This document shows, one piece after another, positions 5,903 to 13,058 of a stretch of 14,158 nt of DNA. The notes under the pieces are model-generated. The model did not search any database. It saw only the letters and a program-made list of their open reading frames with translations, and was not told where the DNA came from. Every line of letters starts with the position of its first letter. Within the stretch, counting starts at the first letter, position 1. The DNA is from Salinisphaeraceae bacterium UBA4764 (GTDB lineage: Bacteria; Pseudomonadota; Gammaproteobacteria; Nevskiales; Salinisphaeraceae). The position numbers were made by a program, and so were the translations under genes. The stretch is from assembly GCA_002403445.1 (NCBI GenBank), contig DHHU01000040.1, forward strand, positions 1 through 14,158, read 5' to 3'.

Positions 5903-7255
5903 ATGACCCGGCGCAGTGATTTGGCCGTGCGCCGTGTCACGGCCTGCGGCGTGGATCTCGCCGCACTGGCCGGTGCCCGGCCCGATCGTTATCCATTCCT
6001 GTTTGAATCCAGTGCTGGCGCAGCTGCCCAGAGCCGCTATGATCTGTTGCTGGCATTTCCGGGCCGACACGTCACTGTTAGCGACCCAGCTCACGGAGGC
6101 GCGCGTTTTTTTGACCAATTGGGTGCGGGCTGCGGCGAGGCCCAGCAGATGCCGGGCCTGCCGTTCGTCGGTGGCTGGTTCTTCTACCTTGGTTACGAGA
6201 TGGCTGAAGCCGTCGAGCCGAGTTTGTCGCTGCCCAAAGCCCATGCCGATGGGTTGCCCGCAGCGCTGGCGGTACGCTGTCCGGCTGCGATCATTCGCGA
6301 TCGGCAGACAGGCGATATGCACCTGGTATCGGAAACGCCATCATCCGGGCGGCTCGAGACCATGGCTGCCGATCTGGCGGCTGCCGGCATGCTTCACCCA
6401 CCGTCGAAACTCGTTGTCGATTGGCGCGAGCAGTCGCCGGACGACTACCGTGAAGCGGTCAAGTGCGCCCGGAGCTATATTCGCGCCGGCGATATATTCC
6501 AGGCCAATCTGTCTCGGGCGTGGCACGGCACATTGCGCCACCCGCTCGCACCAGCCGAGCTGTATGCGGCACTGCGGACTGCCAATCCGGCGCCATTTTC
6601 GGGGCTGCTGCAATGGCAGGGCAGCGCCTTGTTATCGACCTCGCCGGAGCGTCTGGCTACGATCGAAGACAGCGTCATTCAGACACGGCCGATTGCGGGC
6701 ACCCGGCCTCGGCATCCCGGTGCCGACTCGGCTGATGTCATAAGTGATTTGCTGGCGAACGCCAAGGAGCGGGCCGAGCACATCATGCTGATTGACCTCG
6801 AACGCAACGATCTCGGGCGCGTCTGTTGCCCTGGTTCTGTCACGGTCGACGAGTTGATGATTGCGGAATCTTACGCGCGCGTACATCACATCGTGTCCAA
6901 TGTTTCCGGAAAACTCTTGCCCTCGGTCGGTTTCGGCGACGCGTTGCGGGCCGTTTTTCCTGGCGGCACGATCACTGGGTGTCCCAAGGTTCGCTGCATG
7001 GAGATTATTGCCGAACTGGAAGGCCAGGCGCGCGGACCGTATACCGGCAGTTTCGGCTATATCAGCCGCTGCGGTCGGGTGGATTCGAACATTATTATCC
7101 GGTCGATCAGCCAACAGGCCCAGACGCTGACTCTGCGGACTGGAGCCGGCATCGTCGCCGATTCTGACCCTGAGGCCGAATTGGCCGAGACCCGCGCCAA
7201 GGCCCGCGGTGTTCTGAACGCGTTTAGTCCTCGCGGTGAATGGGTCGATGGCTAG
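5903..7255 (+). CDS. pabB: Aminodeoxychorismate synthase component I PabB (chorismate-binding enzyme)
   Basis: PabB adds ammonia, supplied by the PabA glutaminase, to chorismate to form 4-amino-4-deoxychorismate for folate synthesis. The chorismate-binding domain shows PIAGTRPR from residue 263, KERAEHIMLIDLERNDLGR from 288, and GGTITGCPK at 354-362. YPFLFES near the N-terminus corresponds to the LLES-type tryptophan-site motif shared by TrpE and PabB. E. coli PabB has its covalent Lys274 in PIKGT; here the motif reads PIAGT, as in TrpE (anthranilate synthase). The pabC gene right after it favours the PabB reading; TrpE is the alternative. No glutaminase partner is in the window. ATG 5903 gives 450 residues (E. 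coli 453). TTG 5861, overlapping the fabF stop, would add 14; neither has a clear ribosome binding site. Confidence 0.85.
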   Translation: MTRRSDLAVRRVTACGVDLAALAGARPDRYPFLFESSAGAAAQSRYDLLLAFPGRHVTVSDPAHGGARFFDQLGAGCGEAQQMPGLPFVGGWFFYLGYEMAEAVEPSLSLPKAHADGLPAALAVRCPAAIIRDRQTGDMHLVSETPSSGRLETMAADLAAAGMLHPPSKLVVDWREQSPDDYREAVKCARSYIRAGDIFQANLSRAWHGTLRHPLAPAELYAALRTANPAPFSGLLQWQGSALLSTSPERLATIEDSVIQTRPIAGTRPRHPGADSADVISDLLANAKERAEHIMLIDLERNDLGRVCCPGSVTVDELMIAESYARVHHIVSNVSGKLLPSVGFGDALRAVFPGGTITGCPKVRCMEIIAELEGQARGPYTGSFGYISRCGRVDSNIIIRSISQQAQTLTLRTGAGIVADSDPEAELAETRAKARGVLNAFSPRGEWVDG

Positions 7256-8099
7256 CCGCCGCCACCCGCCCTCGGGCGACAGCCCGCCGACCGGCACGCG
7301 CATCGATGGCGTGGCCACCGACCACGTGCCAGCCGACGATCGGGGGCTAGCCTATGCCGACGGCGTATTCCGAACACTCGTCGTGGATGACGGTGCCCCC
7401 GTAGCCTGGGCCGCGCAGTATCAAAAACTGGCTGCGGACTGCGCGGCGCTATCAATCCCGGTACCTGACGCGTGCGCTCTAAGAGCAGATATCAGCGCAC
7501 TGTTCCCGGGCTCGGCCAGCGGCGTCGCCCGAGTTACAGTGACGCGTACCGGGGCCGGGCGCGGCTACGCACCGCCGGTTGATGCCGGCAGTCGACGGAT
7601 TGTGACCGCCTCGCCGATGCCGGAAAACATCCCCGACACACTGGCATTGGCGTGGTCATCGGTTGCGCTGGCCGAGCAGCCGGCGCTTGCAGGGATCAAG
7701 CACTTGGCGCGTTTGGAACAAGTCCTAGCGCGCGCCGAATGCCGGCGTGACGGCGCTGACGATGCCACCATGTGCGATACCAGCGGTCGGGTCGTATCAA
7801 CAACCATGCGCAATTTGTTCTTCCTGCAGGCAGACGGGCGATGGGTGACCCCGCGTCTGGACCGAGCCGGTATTGCAGGTGCCACGCGTGCTCGGCTGAT
7901 GGACGCGCTACAAGCCGATGGCACCCCCGTGACCGAGGTATCCATCGAGCCTGCCGGACTCGACGCTTACGTGGGCGCGATCGCCAGCAATAGCGTTAGC
8001 GGCGTGACTGCCGTCGAGCGCATTGGCGGTGTTCGATATACGCAAAGCCGAGTAATGGCCGAGCGCGCGGGCGCGTTGTTGGCCCGCTCGCAACAATGA
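7248..8099 (+). CDS. pabC: Aminodeoxychorismate lyase PabC
   Basis: This 283-residue fold-type IV PLP enzyme removes pyruvate from 4-amino-4-deoxychorismate, giving 4-aminobenzoate. The PLP lysine is K151 in AGIKHLARLEQVLARAE. DRGLAYADGVFRT near the N-terminus and VTPRLDRAGIAGATR are strong family motifs. Where E. coli PabC reads GWVTECCAANLF, this protein reads GRVVSTTMRNLF, so the Glu that contacts the PLP ring nitrogen in fold-type IV enzymes is a Ser. About 20 residues rich in Pro, Arg and Ser precede the usual N-terminus. ATG 7248 has GGTGA 8 bases upstream and overlaps pabB by 8 bases; GTG 7236 is an alternative. It ends in an ATGA overlap with mltG. Confidence 0.87.
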   Translation: MASRRHPPSGDSPPTGTRIDGVATDHVPADDRGLAYADGVFRTLVVDDGAPVAWAAQYQKLAADCAALSIPVPDACALRADISALFPGSASGVARVTVTRTGAGRGYAPPVDAGSRRIVTASPMPENIPDTLALAWSSVALAEQPALAGIKHLARLEQVLARAECRRDGADDATMCDTSGRVVSTTMRNLFFLQADGRWVTPRLDRAGIAGATRARLMDALQADGTPVTEVSIEPAGLDAYVGAIASNSVSGVTAVERIGGVRYTQSRVMAERAGALLARSQQ

Positions 8100-9121
8100 C
8101 GCGCCGCCGAGTCGTGTTGGGGCAGTTGATGAAACGCCTGATCGGGTCGTTGCTGCTGCTTGCGATAGTTTTGGTCCTAGCGCTGTCCGTGGACGCCTAT
8201 CGGCAACTGACCCAGCCGGCGCATTTGACCAAGTCCATGGTGTTGACCATACCCCACGGGACCAACTGTGCCGGCGTGGCGCACCGACTGGCAGCGCATC
8301 ACGTTTTTGCGAACTGGCGCGGGGCTTGGTACTGGCGCGCCTACGGTCGATTCACCGGCAATTGCAGTCACCTGAAAAGCGGCCCCTATCGACTGAAACC
8401 TGCCATGAGCCCGCTGGCCATGCAGAAGGTTTTCGAAAACGGTGATACTGCCAGTGCGAAACTCACCATTGTGCCGGGGCGACGTTTCAAACAGTTGTTT
8501 GCCAAGATTGAAAACGATCCGGATCTTAGGCATACGCTGGCCGGCAAGAGTGGGGGCGGCGTCATGGCGGCTATTGGTCATCCCGGGGAACACCCCGAGG
8601 GGCGTTTTTTGCCAGAGACCTACCGCTTTCCAATCGGCACCACAGATCAGGCATTTCTCGAACGCGCCTACCAGGCAATGCACAAATTTTTGCAAAGCGC
8701 CTGGAAAAAACGCGCCAAGAACGCGGCGGTCAAAACGCCGTATCAGGCTCTGATCCTTGCCTCGATCATCGAAAAAGAAACCGGATCGAGCGCCGAGCGA
8801 AGGCGCATTTCCGGTGTGTTCAGCCGGCGTCTGCGACGCCACATGCGTTTGCAGAGTGATCCCACGGTCATTTACGGCCTGTCGTCTTTCGGCAAAAAAC
8901 TGACGCATGCTGACTTGCACCACAAGACGCCGTACAACACCTACATGCGAACCGGTTTGCCACCGACCCCCATAGCCACGCCCTCTCGGGCGGCGATCCG
9001 CGCCGCGCTTCATCCTAAACCCGGCAAGTCGATGTATTTTGTCGCCAAGGGCAACGGTCGGCACGCGTTTTCCAAGACGCTGTCGGGCCAGCGCGCGGCA
9101 ATCCGGAAGTATCAAAAATGA
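8096..9121 (+). CDS. mltG: Endolytic murein transglycosylase MltG (YceG-like)
   Basis: MltG cuts nascent glycan strands in the periplasm and is thought to act as a terminase of peptidoglycan polymerisation. The 341-residue protein has a basic N-terminus (MTRRR), one membrane segment at about residues 13-32 and a periplasmic remainder. YceG signatures follow: GRFLPETY (169-176), the catalytic-Glu motif LASIIEKETG (221-230), SDPTVIYG (254-261), PYNTYMRTGLPPTPIA (279-294) and YFVAKGNGRHAFS near the end. Length equals E. coli MltG (340). ATG 8096 forms an ATGA overlap with pabC; an in-frame ATG at 8129 with GGGG upstream would start right at the membrane segment and cannot be excluded. It overlaps tmk by 4 bases. 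Confidence 0.93.
   Translation: MTRRRVVLGQLMKRLIGSLLLLAIVLVLALSVDAYRQLTQPAHLTKSMVLTIPHGTNCAGVAHRLAAHHVFANWRGAWYWRAYGRFTGNCSHLKSGPYRLKPAMSPLAMQKVFENGDTASAKLTIVPGRRFKQLFAKIENDPDLRHTLAGKSGGGVMAAIGHPGEHPEGRFLPETYRFPIGTTDQAFLERAYQAMHKFLQSAWKKRAKNAAVKTPYQALILASIIEKETGSSAERRRISGVFSRRLRRHMRLQSDPTVIYGLSSFGKKLTHADLHHKTPYNTYMRTGLPPTPIATPSRAAIRAALHPKPGKSMYFVAKGNGRHAFSKTLSGQRAAIRKYQK
9105..9109 (+). promoter_or_regulatory. Ribosome binding site supporting the tmk start at 9118
   Basis: GGAAG lies within the end of mltG, 8 bases before the ATG at 9118. The next in-frame ATG (9142) has no such site, so the longer form is preferred. Confidence 0.5.
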
Positions 9122-9771
9122 CCTCTTTATACGACACCGCCATGAATACCCCGGGGCGTTTCATCGTGTTGGAAGGCGGCGAGGGCGCGGGCAAGACCAC
9201 TCAGCTTGCCGCAATTCGCCGTTGGCTGGTCGCGCGCGGTATCGAGGTCGTAACCACTCGAGAACCCGGCGGCACACCGATCGGTGAGGATATACGCCGT
9301 GTATTGATGACCGACTACGACGCGCCCATGCCCCCCGTTAGCGAATTGGGTTTGATATACGCTGCCCGAGGCGCCCATCTGGCTGAGTTGATCCAGCCCG
9401 CGCTGTGGCGCGGCACGTGGGTCATCTGTGATCGTTTCAACGATGCCAGCTACGCCTATCAGGGGGCTGGCCGTGGGCTCGGGATGGCAACGGTCGATGC
9501 GTTTGATCGTGCCGTGGTGGCCGATCAACAACCCGATCTGGTGCTGTTTTTCGACTTGCCTGCCCAGGTCGGACTCGACCGCGTGGAAGCGCGTGCCGAA
9601 GGCAACCGCTTCGATCGGCAGCGGCTGGCATTTCATGAACGCGTGCGACAGGCCTATCATGACCGCATCGCGGCTGCGCCGGATCGTTATCGGGTGGTCG
9701 ATGCCACGCTCGACCCGGATGCCGTCACCGGTACCGTGCAGAGCATATTGGCCGAGTGGACCCATGAGTGA
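9118..9771 (+). CDS. tmk: Thymidylate kinase Tmk
   Basis: The 217-residue cytosolic enzyme phosphorylates dTMP to dTDP with ATP, an essential step to dTTP. The P-loop GGEGAGKT is at residues 20-27, REPGGTP at 48-54, the DRF substrate motif at 105-107 followed by the SYAYQGAGRG stretch, and a basic LID segment RAEGNRFDRQR about 159-169. The P-loop lacks a basic residue of its own while the LID carries Arg residues, the arrangement of the E. coli-type enzyme. The N-terminus is about eight residues longer than the core would need. Overlaps are 4 bases with mltG and 8 with holB, indicating coupled translation. Folate-dependent dTMP synthesis ties it loosely to pabBC. Confidence 0.95.
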   Translation: MTSLYDTAMNTPGRFIVLEGGEGAGKTTQLAAIRRWLVARGIEVVTTREPGGTPIGEDIRRVLMTDYDAPMPPVSELGLIYAARGAHLAELIQPALWRGTWVICDRFNDASYAYQGAGRGLGMATVDAFDRAVVADQQPDLVLFFDLPAQVGLDRVEARAEGNRFDRQRLAFHERVRQAYHDRIAAAPDRYRVVDATLDPDAVTGTVQSILAEWTHE

Positions 9772-10777
9772 GATTCAACCGGATCCCGATGTACTGCCGC
9801 CGTGGCAACAGTCACTTAGAACCACTGCGGCCGAAACGATTGCTGCTGGCCGACTCGGTCAGGCGGTACTGTTTACGGCCACACCCGGCGCCGGTGTCGG
9901 ACGACTCGCCGCGAGTGTAGCGGGCGCGTTGATTTGCCGTACTCCGGACACGGCAGGCTATGCCTGTGGTCAGTGTCAAAGTTGTCGGCTGTTTCTAGCC
10001 GGCACGCATCCCGATTTGGCTCGGTTGACTCCGGCCGAGGCGGGGGGCGACATCAAAGTCGATCAAGTCCGTGCTTTTGCCGAAACCATGCGCCTGACCC
10101 CCCATTATCCGAATGGTCGGATCGGCTGGATCGAGCCGCTGGATCGGCTCAATCGGAGTGCTGCCAACAGTGCGCTCAAGATTCTTGAAGAGCCGCCTTC
10201 GAGTAGTGTCATTTTAGCTGTAACCGAGCGCCCTTCGGCTATTCTGCCGACGATTGCCAGCCGGTTCACGATCTGGCGTCTGCCGCCCCCCACACCGGAA
10301 ACAGGGCGCGCCTGGCTGGGGTCGCAGGGCGCCGATGCGGCGGCCCTGGATGACGATAGTCTACGCACGCCGCTTTCCACTGCGGAACGCATGCAGGATG
10401 AATACTCGCGGTGGGTCGATCGCTGGGATGCCGACCTGGCTCGCCTTCTCGCCGGCCGGGCCAGTGTCTCGGGCGTGGCCGAGCGGGCACAGGAGGCGCC
10501 ACCGGCAATCTGGCTTGACTGGCTCTATCGGCGCGTAAACGCCATACTCATGCATCGGCTCGGGGTGACCGATGATGCCAGTTTGCCGGAACGGCTGGCC
10601 GCATCGATTGCAGTCGGTGATCTGATCCAATGGCAGGCACTGGCCGCCCGGGTCACCGAAGCCGCGAGGTTCCGTTATAGCAACGCGGATTGGCAACTGG
10701 TGATGGAGTCGGTACTGTTGAAGCTCGAAGTCATGGCCCGCCAAACCACGAACTCGCAATGGCCCAATCGAATATAA
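9764..10777 (+). CDS. holB: DNA polymerase III delta prime subunit HolB
   Basis: Delta prime is the rigid stator of the clamp loader that places the beta sliding clamp on primed DNA. The ATG at 9764 (MSEIQPDPDV) lies inside the end of tmk and gives 337 residues, close to E. coli HolB (334); the frame stays open further upstream but without a credible start. The zinc-binding cysteines are C58, C68, C71 and C74. The HPD motif (82-84) and SALKILEEPP (136-145) are clamp-loader signatures. The P-loop position reads TPGAGVGR, without GKT, as expected since delta prime does not hydrolyse ATP. The usual SRC motif reads SRF (166-168): the Arg finger is kept but the Cys is replaced. The last 19 bases overlap pilZ. 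Confidence 0.92.
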   Translation: MSEIQPDPDVLPPWQQSLRTTAAETIAAGRLGQAVLFTATPGAGVGRLAASVAGALICRTPDTAGYACGQCQSCRLFLAGTHPDLARLTPAEAGGDIKVDQVRAFAETMRLTPHYPNGRIGWIEPLDRLNRSAANSALKILEEPPSSSVILAVTERPSAILPTIASRFTIWRLPPPTPETGRAWLGSQGADAAALDDDSLRTPLSTAERMQDEYSRWVDRWDADLARLLAGRASVSGVAERAQEAPPAIWLDWLYRRVNAILMHRLGVTDDASLPERLAASIAVGDLIQWQALAARVTEAARFRYSNADWQLVMESVLLKLEVMARQTTNSQWPNRI

Positions 10778-11121
10778 CTGATAAATCCGGCATTATCCGG
10801 TTGGATGTCGCTGATCAGAACGCGTTGTACGAAGCCTACATGCCGTTTATCAGAAACGGCGGCCTGTTAGTGCCCCAAAGCGAATTGGGTGACCATGACT
10901 ATGAGCTGGGCGACGAGGTTTTTTTGTTTTTGCATCTCCTGTTCGAAGATCAGCGCCTGCCGGTGGCAGCCAAGATCTGCTGGATCTCGCCGCGCGGCTC
11001 ACAGCATCCCGAAGGTGTGGGCGTTCAATTTCTGGCCAAGGACGGCGGCAAAACCCAGGCGCGCCTGGAAACACTGCTCGCCGACCGCCTCAATTCCAGG
11101 CGTCCGAGCAAAACACTGTAG
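10759..11121 (+). CDS. pilZ: PilZ domain protein, type IV pilus assembly PilZ type
   Basis: The 120-residue product resembles the founding PilZ of Pseudomonas (about 118 residues), which is also encoded just after holB and is needed for type IV pilus extension through PilB and FimX-like partners. Matching stretches include LYEAYMPFIRNGGLLVP (23-39), YELGDEVF (48-55), LPVAAKICWISPRG (67-80) and GVGVQF (86-91), and even the ending RPSKTL. The two c-di-GMP-binding signatures of other PilZ domains, RxxxR near the N-terminus and (D/N)xSxxG, are not visible, as in the founding protein, which does not bind the nucleotide itself. ATG 10759 overlaps holB by 19 bases; GTG 10690 would add 23 unlikely residues. 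No other pilus gene is in the window. Confidence 0.88.
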   Translation: MAQSNITDKSGIIRLDVADQNALYEAYMPFIRNGGLLVPQSELGDHDYELGDEVFLFLHLLFEDQRLPVAAKICWISPRGSQHPEGVGVQFLAKDGGKTQARLETLLADRLNSRRPSKTL

Positions 11122-11187
11122 GCGCAGGCTTTCCAGCATCGTGAGTGCCCTTCGTTGCTGCCACAGCAGACGACACGTGACGATTTG

Positions 11188-12996
11188 ATGCACAACGGCG
11201 GAGGCACCCAACCCGCCGATATACTGCACCGCGTATTCGGTTTTTCTGAATTCCGCGGCCGCCAAGCCGAAATCATCGATACGATTCACGGCGGCAGCGA
11301 CGCTTTTGTGCTGATGCCGACTGGAGGCGGCAAATCGCTGTGTTATCAGATTCCGGCGCTGACGCGGCGCGGTGTGGCGGTGGTCGTTTCACCGTTGATA
11401 GCCCTCATGAACGACCAGGTGGGCGCGCTGAAGGCGCTGGGGGTGCGAGCTGAGGCTTTGCATTCGGGACTGGATCACGACAAGCGCATGCAAATCGAGT
11501 CGGCGGTGCGCGCCGGCCGCATCGACCTGGTCTATATCGCGCCCGAGCGACTCATGAACGAGCGCGTGCTGACGCTGATCGCTGAGTCATCGATTGCTCT
11601 ATTCGCTATCGACGAAGCCCATTGCGTATCACAGTGGGGGCACGATTTTCGCCCCGAATATCGTCGGCTGGCCGAACTGGCCGACCGATTTCCGAGCGTA
11701 CCGCGCGTGGCGTTGACGGCCACCGCCGATCCGGCTACTCGCGAGGAGATTGTCGAGCGTCTGCGCTTGGCTAACGCGCCGATATATCTGCACAGTTTCG
11801 ATCGGCCGAACATTACCTACCGCGTCAACGAGCGCGGCAACGCGCGTTCGCAGTTACTGGCATTCATTCGTGATGAACATCCCGCTCAGGCCGGTATTGT
11901 CTATTGTCTGTCGCGCAAGAAATCCGAGGACACCGCTGAGTGGCTTGCCGGACAGGGCGTTGACGCACTGGCCTATCACGCGGGTCTGGCGCCCGAGACT
12001 CGGCATGCCAATCAACAGCGATTCCTGCGCGAGGCGGGTGTGGTCATATGCGCCACGATTGCGTTCGGCATGGGGATCGACAAACCCGATGTGCGCTTTG
12101 TCGCCCATCTCGACCTGCCGGCGAGTATCGAGGCCTATTACCAGGAAACCGGGCGTGCCGGCCGCGATGGCCGCTCGGCGGATGCCTGGATGGTTTTTGG
12201 ACTGAACGACGTCGTGCAGCGCCGGCGCATGATCGAGCAGGGTGATGCCAGTGAGGCCCGCAAACAGGTCGAGCGTCACAAATTGGACGCGATGCTGGCT
12301 TACTGTGAACAGGCAACGTGTCGTCGGGTTGCGCTGTTGGCCTATTTCGGCGAGACGCTTGAGTACGCCTGCGGCAATTGCGATACCTGTCTGTTCCCGC
12401 CGGATTCGGTCGACGCCACTCGCGAGGCCAGAATGCTCCTCTCGGCCGTCTATCGAACCGGTCAACGCTTCGGCTTCGGCGTGATTATTGATCATCTGCG
12501 CGGCACCGCGCGAGACGATCCACGTCACGCGCAGATCAAGCAAGCTTCCACGTTTGGTGTCGGAAGTCATTTGAGTACGAGACGGTGGCGCGCCGTAGCC
12601 CGCTATCTGACAGCGCACGGCTATCTGATCTCCGATCCAGAGCGCGGTGGAGGGCTGCGGCTGGCCGGTGATTCCCGAGCGTTGCTGCGCGGTGAGCATC
12701 GGGTGAAGATCGTGCTTGACCGCGAGCGGCAGAAGTCACCGCGGCGGCGAGCTGACAACCCCCCCATCGAGATCGAGGACGAACCGCTCTGGGAAGCGCT
12801 GCGTGCGCGACGCCGCGCGTTGGCTGACAAGGACGATGTACCGGCGTATGTCGTTTGCAGTGATGCAACCCTGGCGCATATCGCGCATCGGCGACCAACG
12901 AACATCGGCGAGTTGATCGAGGTGCCCGGTATCGGCGATCACAAAGCCAGTCGTTACGGGCGCGCAATCCTCGATGTCGTGACAAACAGGGCCTAA
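11188..12996 (+). CDS. recQ: ATP-dependent DNA helicase RecQ
   Basis: RecQ is a 3'-to-5' DNA helicase of the RecF recombination and fork-repair pathway. All usual parts are present in 602 residues (E. coli 609): Walker A PTGGGKSL (44-51), DEAH (142-145) inside the aromatic-rich loop HCVSQWGHDFRPEY, TATA (177-180), the RPNITYRV and YYQETGRAGRDG motifs, zinc cysteines C378, C395, C398 and C401, a winged-helix RQC region around 410-510, and a C-terminal HRDC domain from about 525 ending in EVPGIGDHKASRYG. I chose ATG 11188; TTG 11155 would add 11 residues, and neither has a strong ribosome binding site. It lies 66 bases after pilZ, where tatD is common in relatives. Co-transcription with pilZ is possible. 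Confidence 0.96.
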   Translation: MHNGGGTQPADILHRVFGFSEFRGRQAEIIDTIHGGSDAFVLMPTGGGKSLCYQIPALTRRGVAVVVSPLIALMNDQVGALKALGVRAEALHSGLDHDKRMQIESAVRAGRIDLVYIAPERLMNERVLTLIAESSIALFAIDEAHCVSQWGHDFRPEYRRLAELADRFPSVPRVALTATADPATREEIVERLRLANAPIYLHSFDRPNITYRVNERGNARSQLLAFIRDEHPAQAGIVYCLSRKKSEDTAEWLAGQGVDALAYHAGLAPETRHANQQRFLREAGVVICATIAFGMGIDKPDVRFVAHLDLPASIEAYYQETGRAGRDGRSADAWMVFGLNDVVQRRRMIEQGDASEARKQVERHKLDAMLAYCEQATCRRVALLAYFGETLEYACGNCDTCLFPPDSVDATREARMLLSAVYRTGQRFGFGVIIDHLRGTARDDPRHAQIKQASTFGVGSHLSTRRWRAVARYLTAHGYLISDPERGGGLRLAGDSRALLRGEHRVKIVLDRERQKSPRRRADNPPIEIEDEPLWEALRARRRALADKDDVPAYVVCSDATLAHIAHRRPTNIGELIEVPGIGDHKASRYGRAILDVVTNRA

Positions 12997-13058
12997 TCTG
13001 ACGGAATTCCATCGGCCGGTAGGGCGGTATCAACCATGTGCCTGCTAAACTTGCCGTC

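Noticed and set aside
6632..7318. 228-residue minus-strand open frame opposite pabB
   Set aside because: It is antisense to the chorismate-binding core of pabB, with no recognisable motif.
8177..9115. 312-residue minus-strand open frame opposite mltG
   Set aside because: MltG in the other strand has all its family motifs; the antisense product has low-complexity Arg-rich composition and no known domain.
9127..9765. 212-residue minus-strand open frame opposite tmk
   Set aside because: It is the antisense shadow of a complete tmk gene.
11148..11170. Small TGCTG-CCA-CAGCA hairpin between pilZ and recQ as a terminator
   Set aside because: A 5-bp stem with no T-run is too weak to call.
11854..12699. 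281-residue minus-strand open frame opposite recQ
   Set aside because: It is antisense to the helicase and RQC regions of an intact recQ and has no family signature or start signal.
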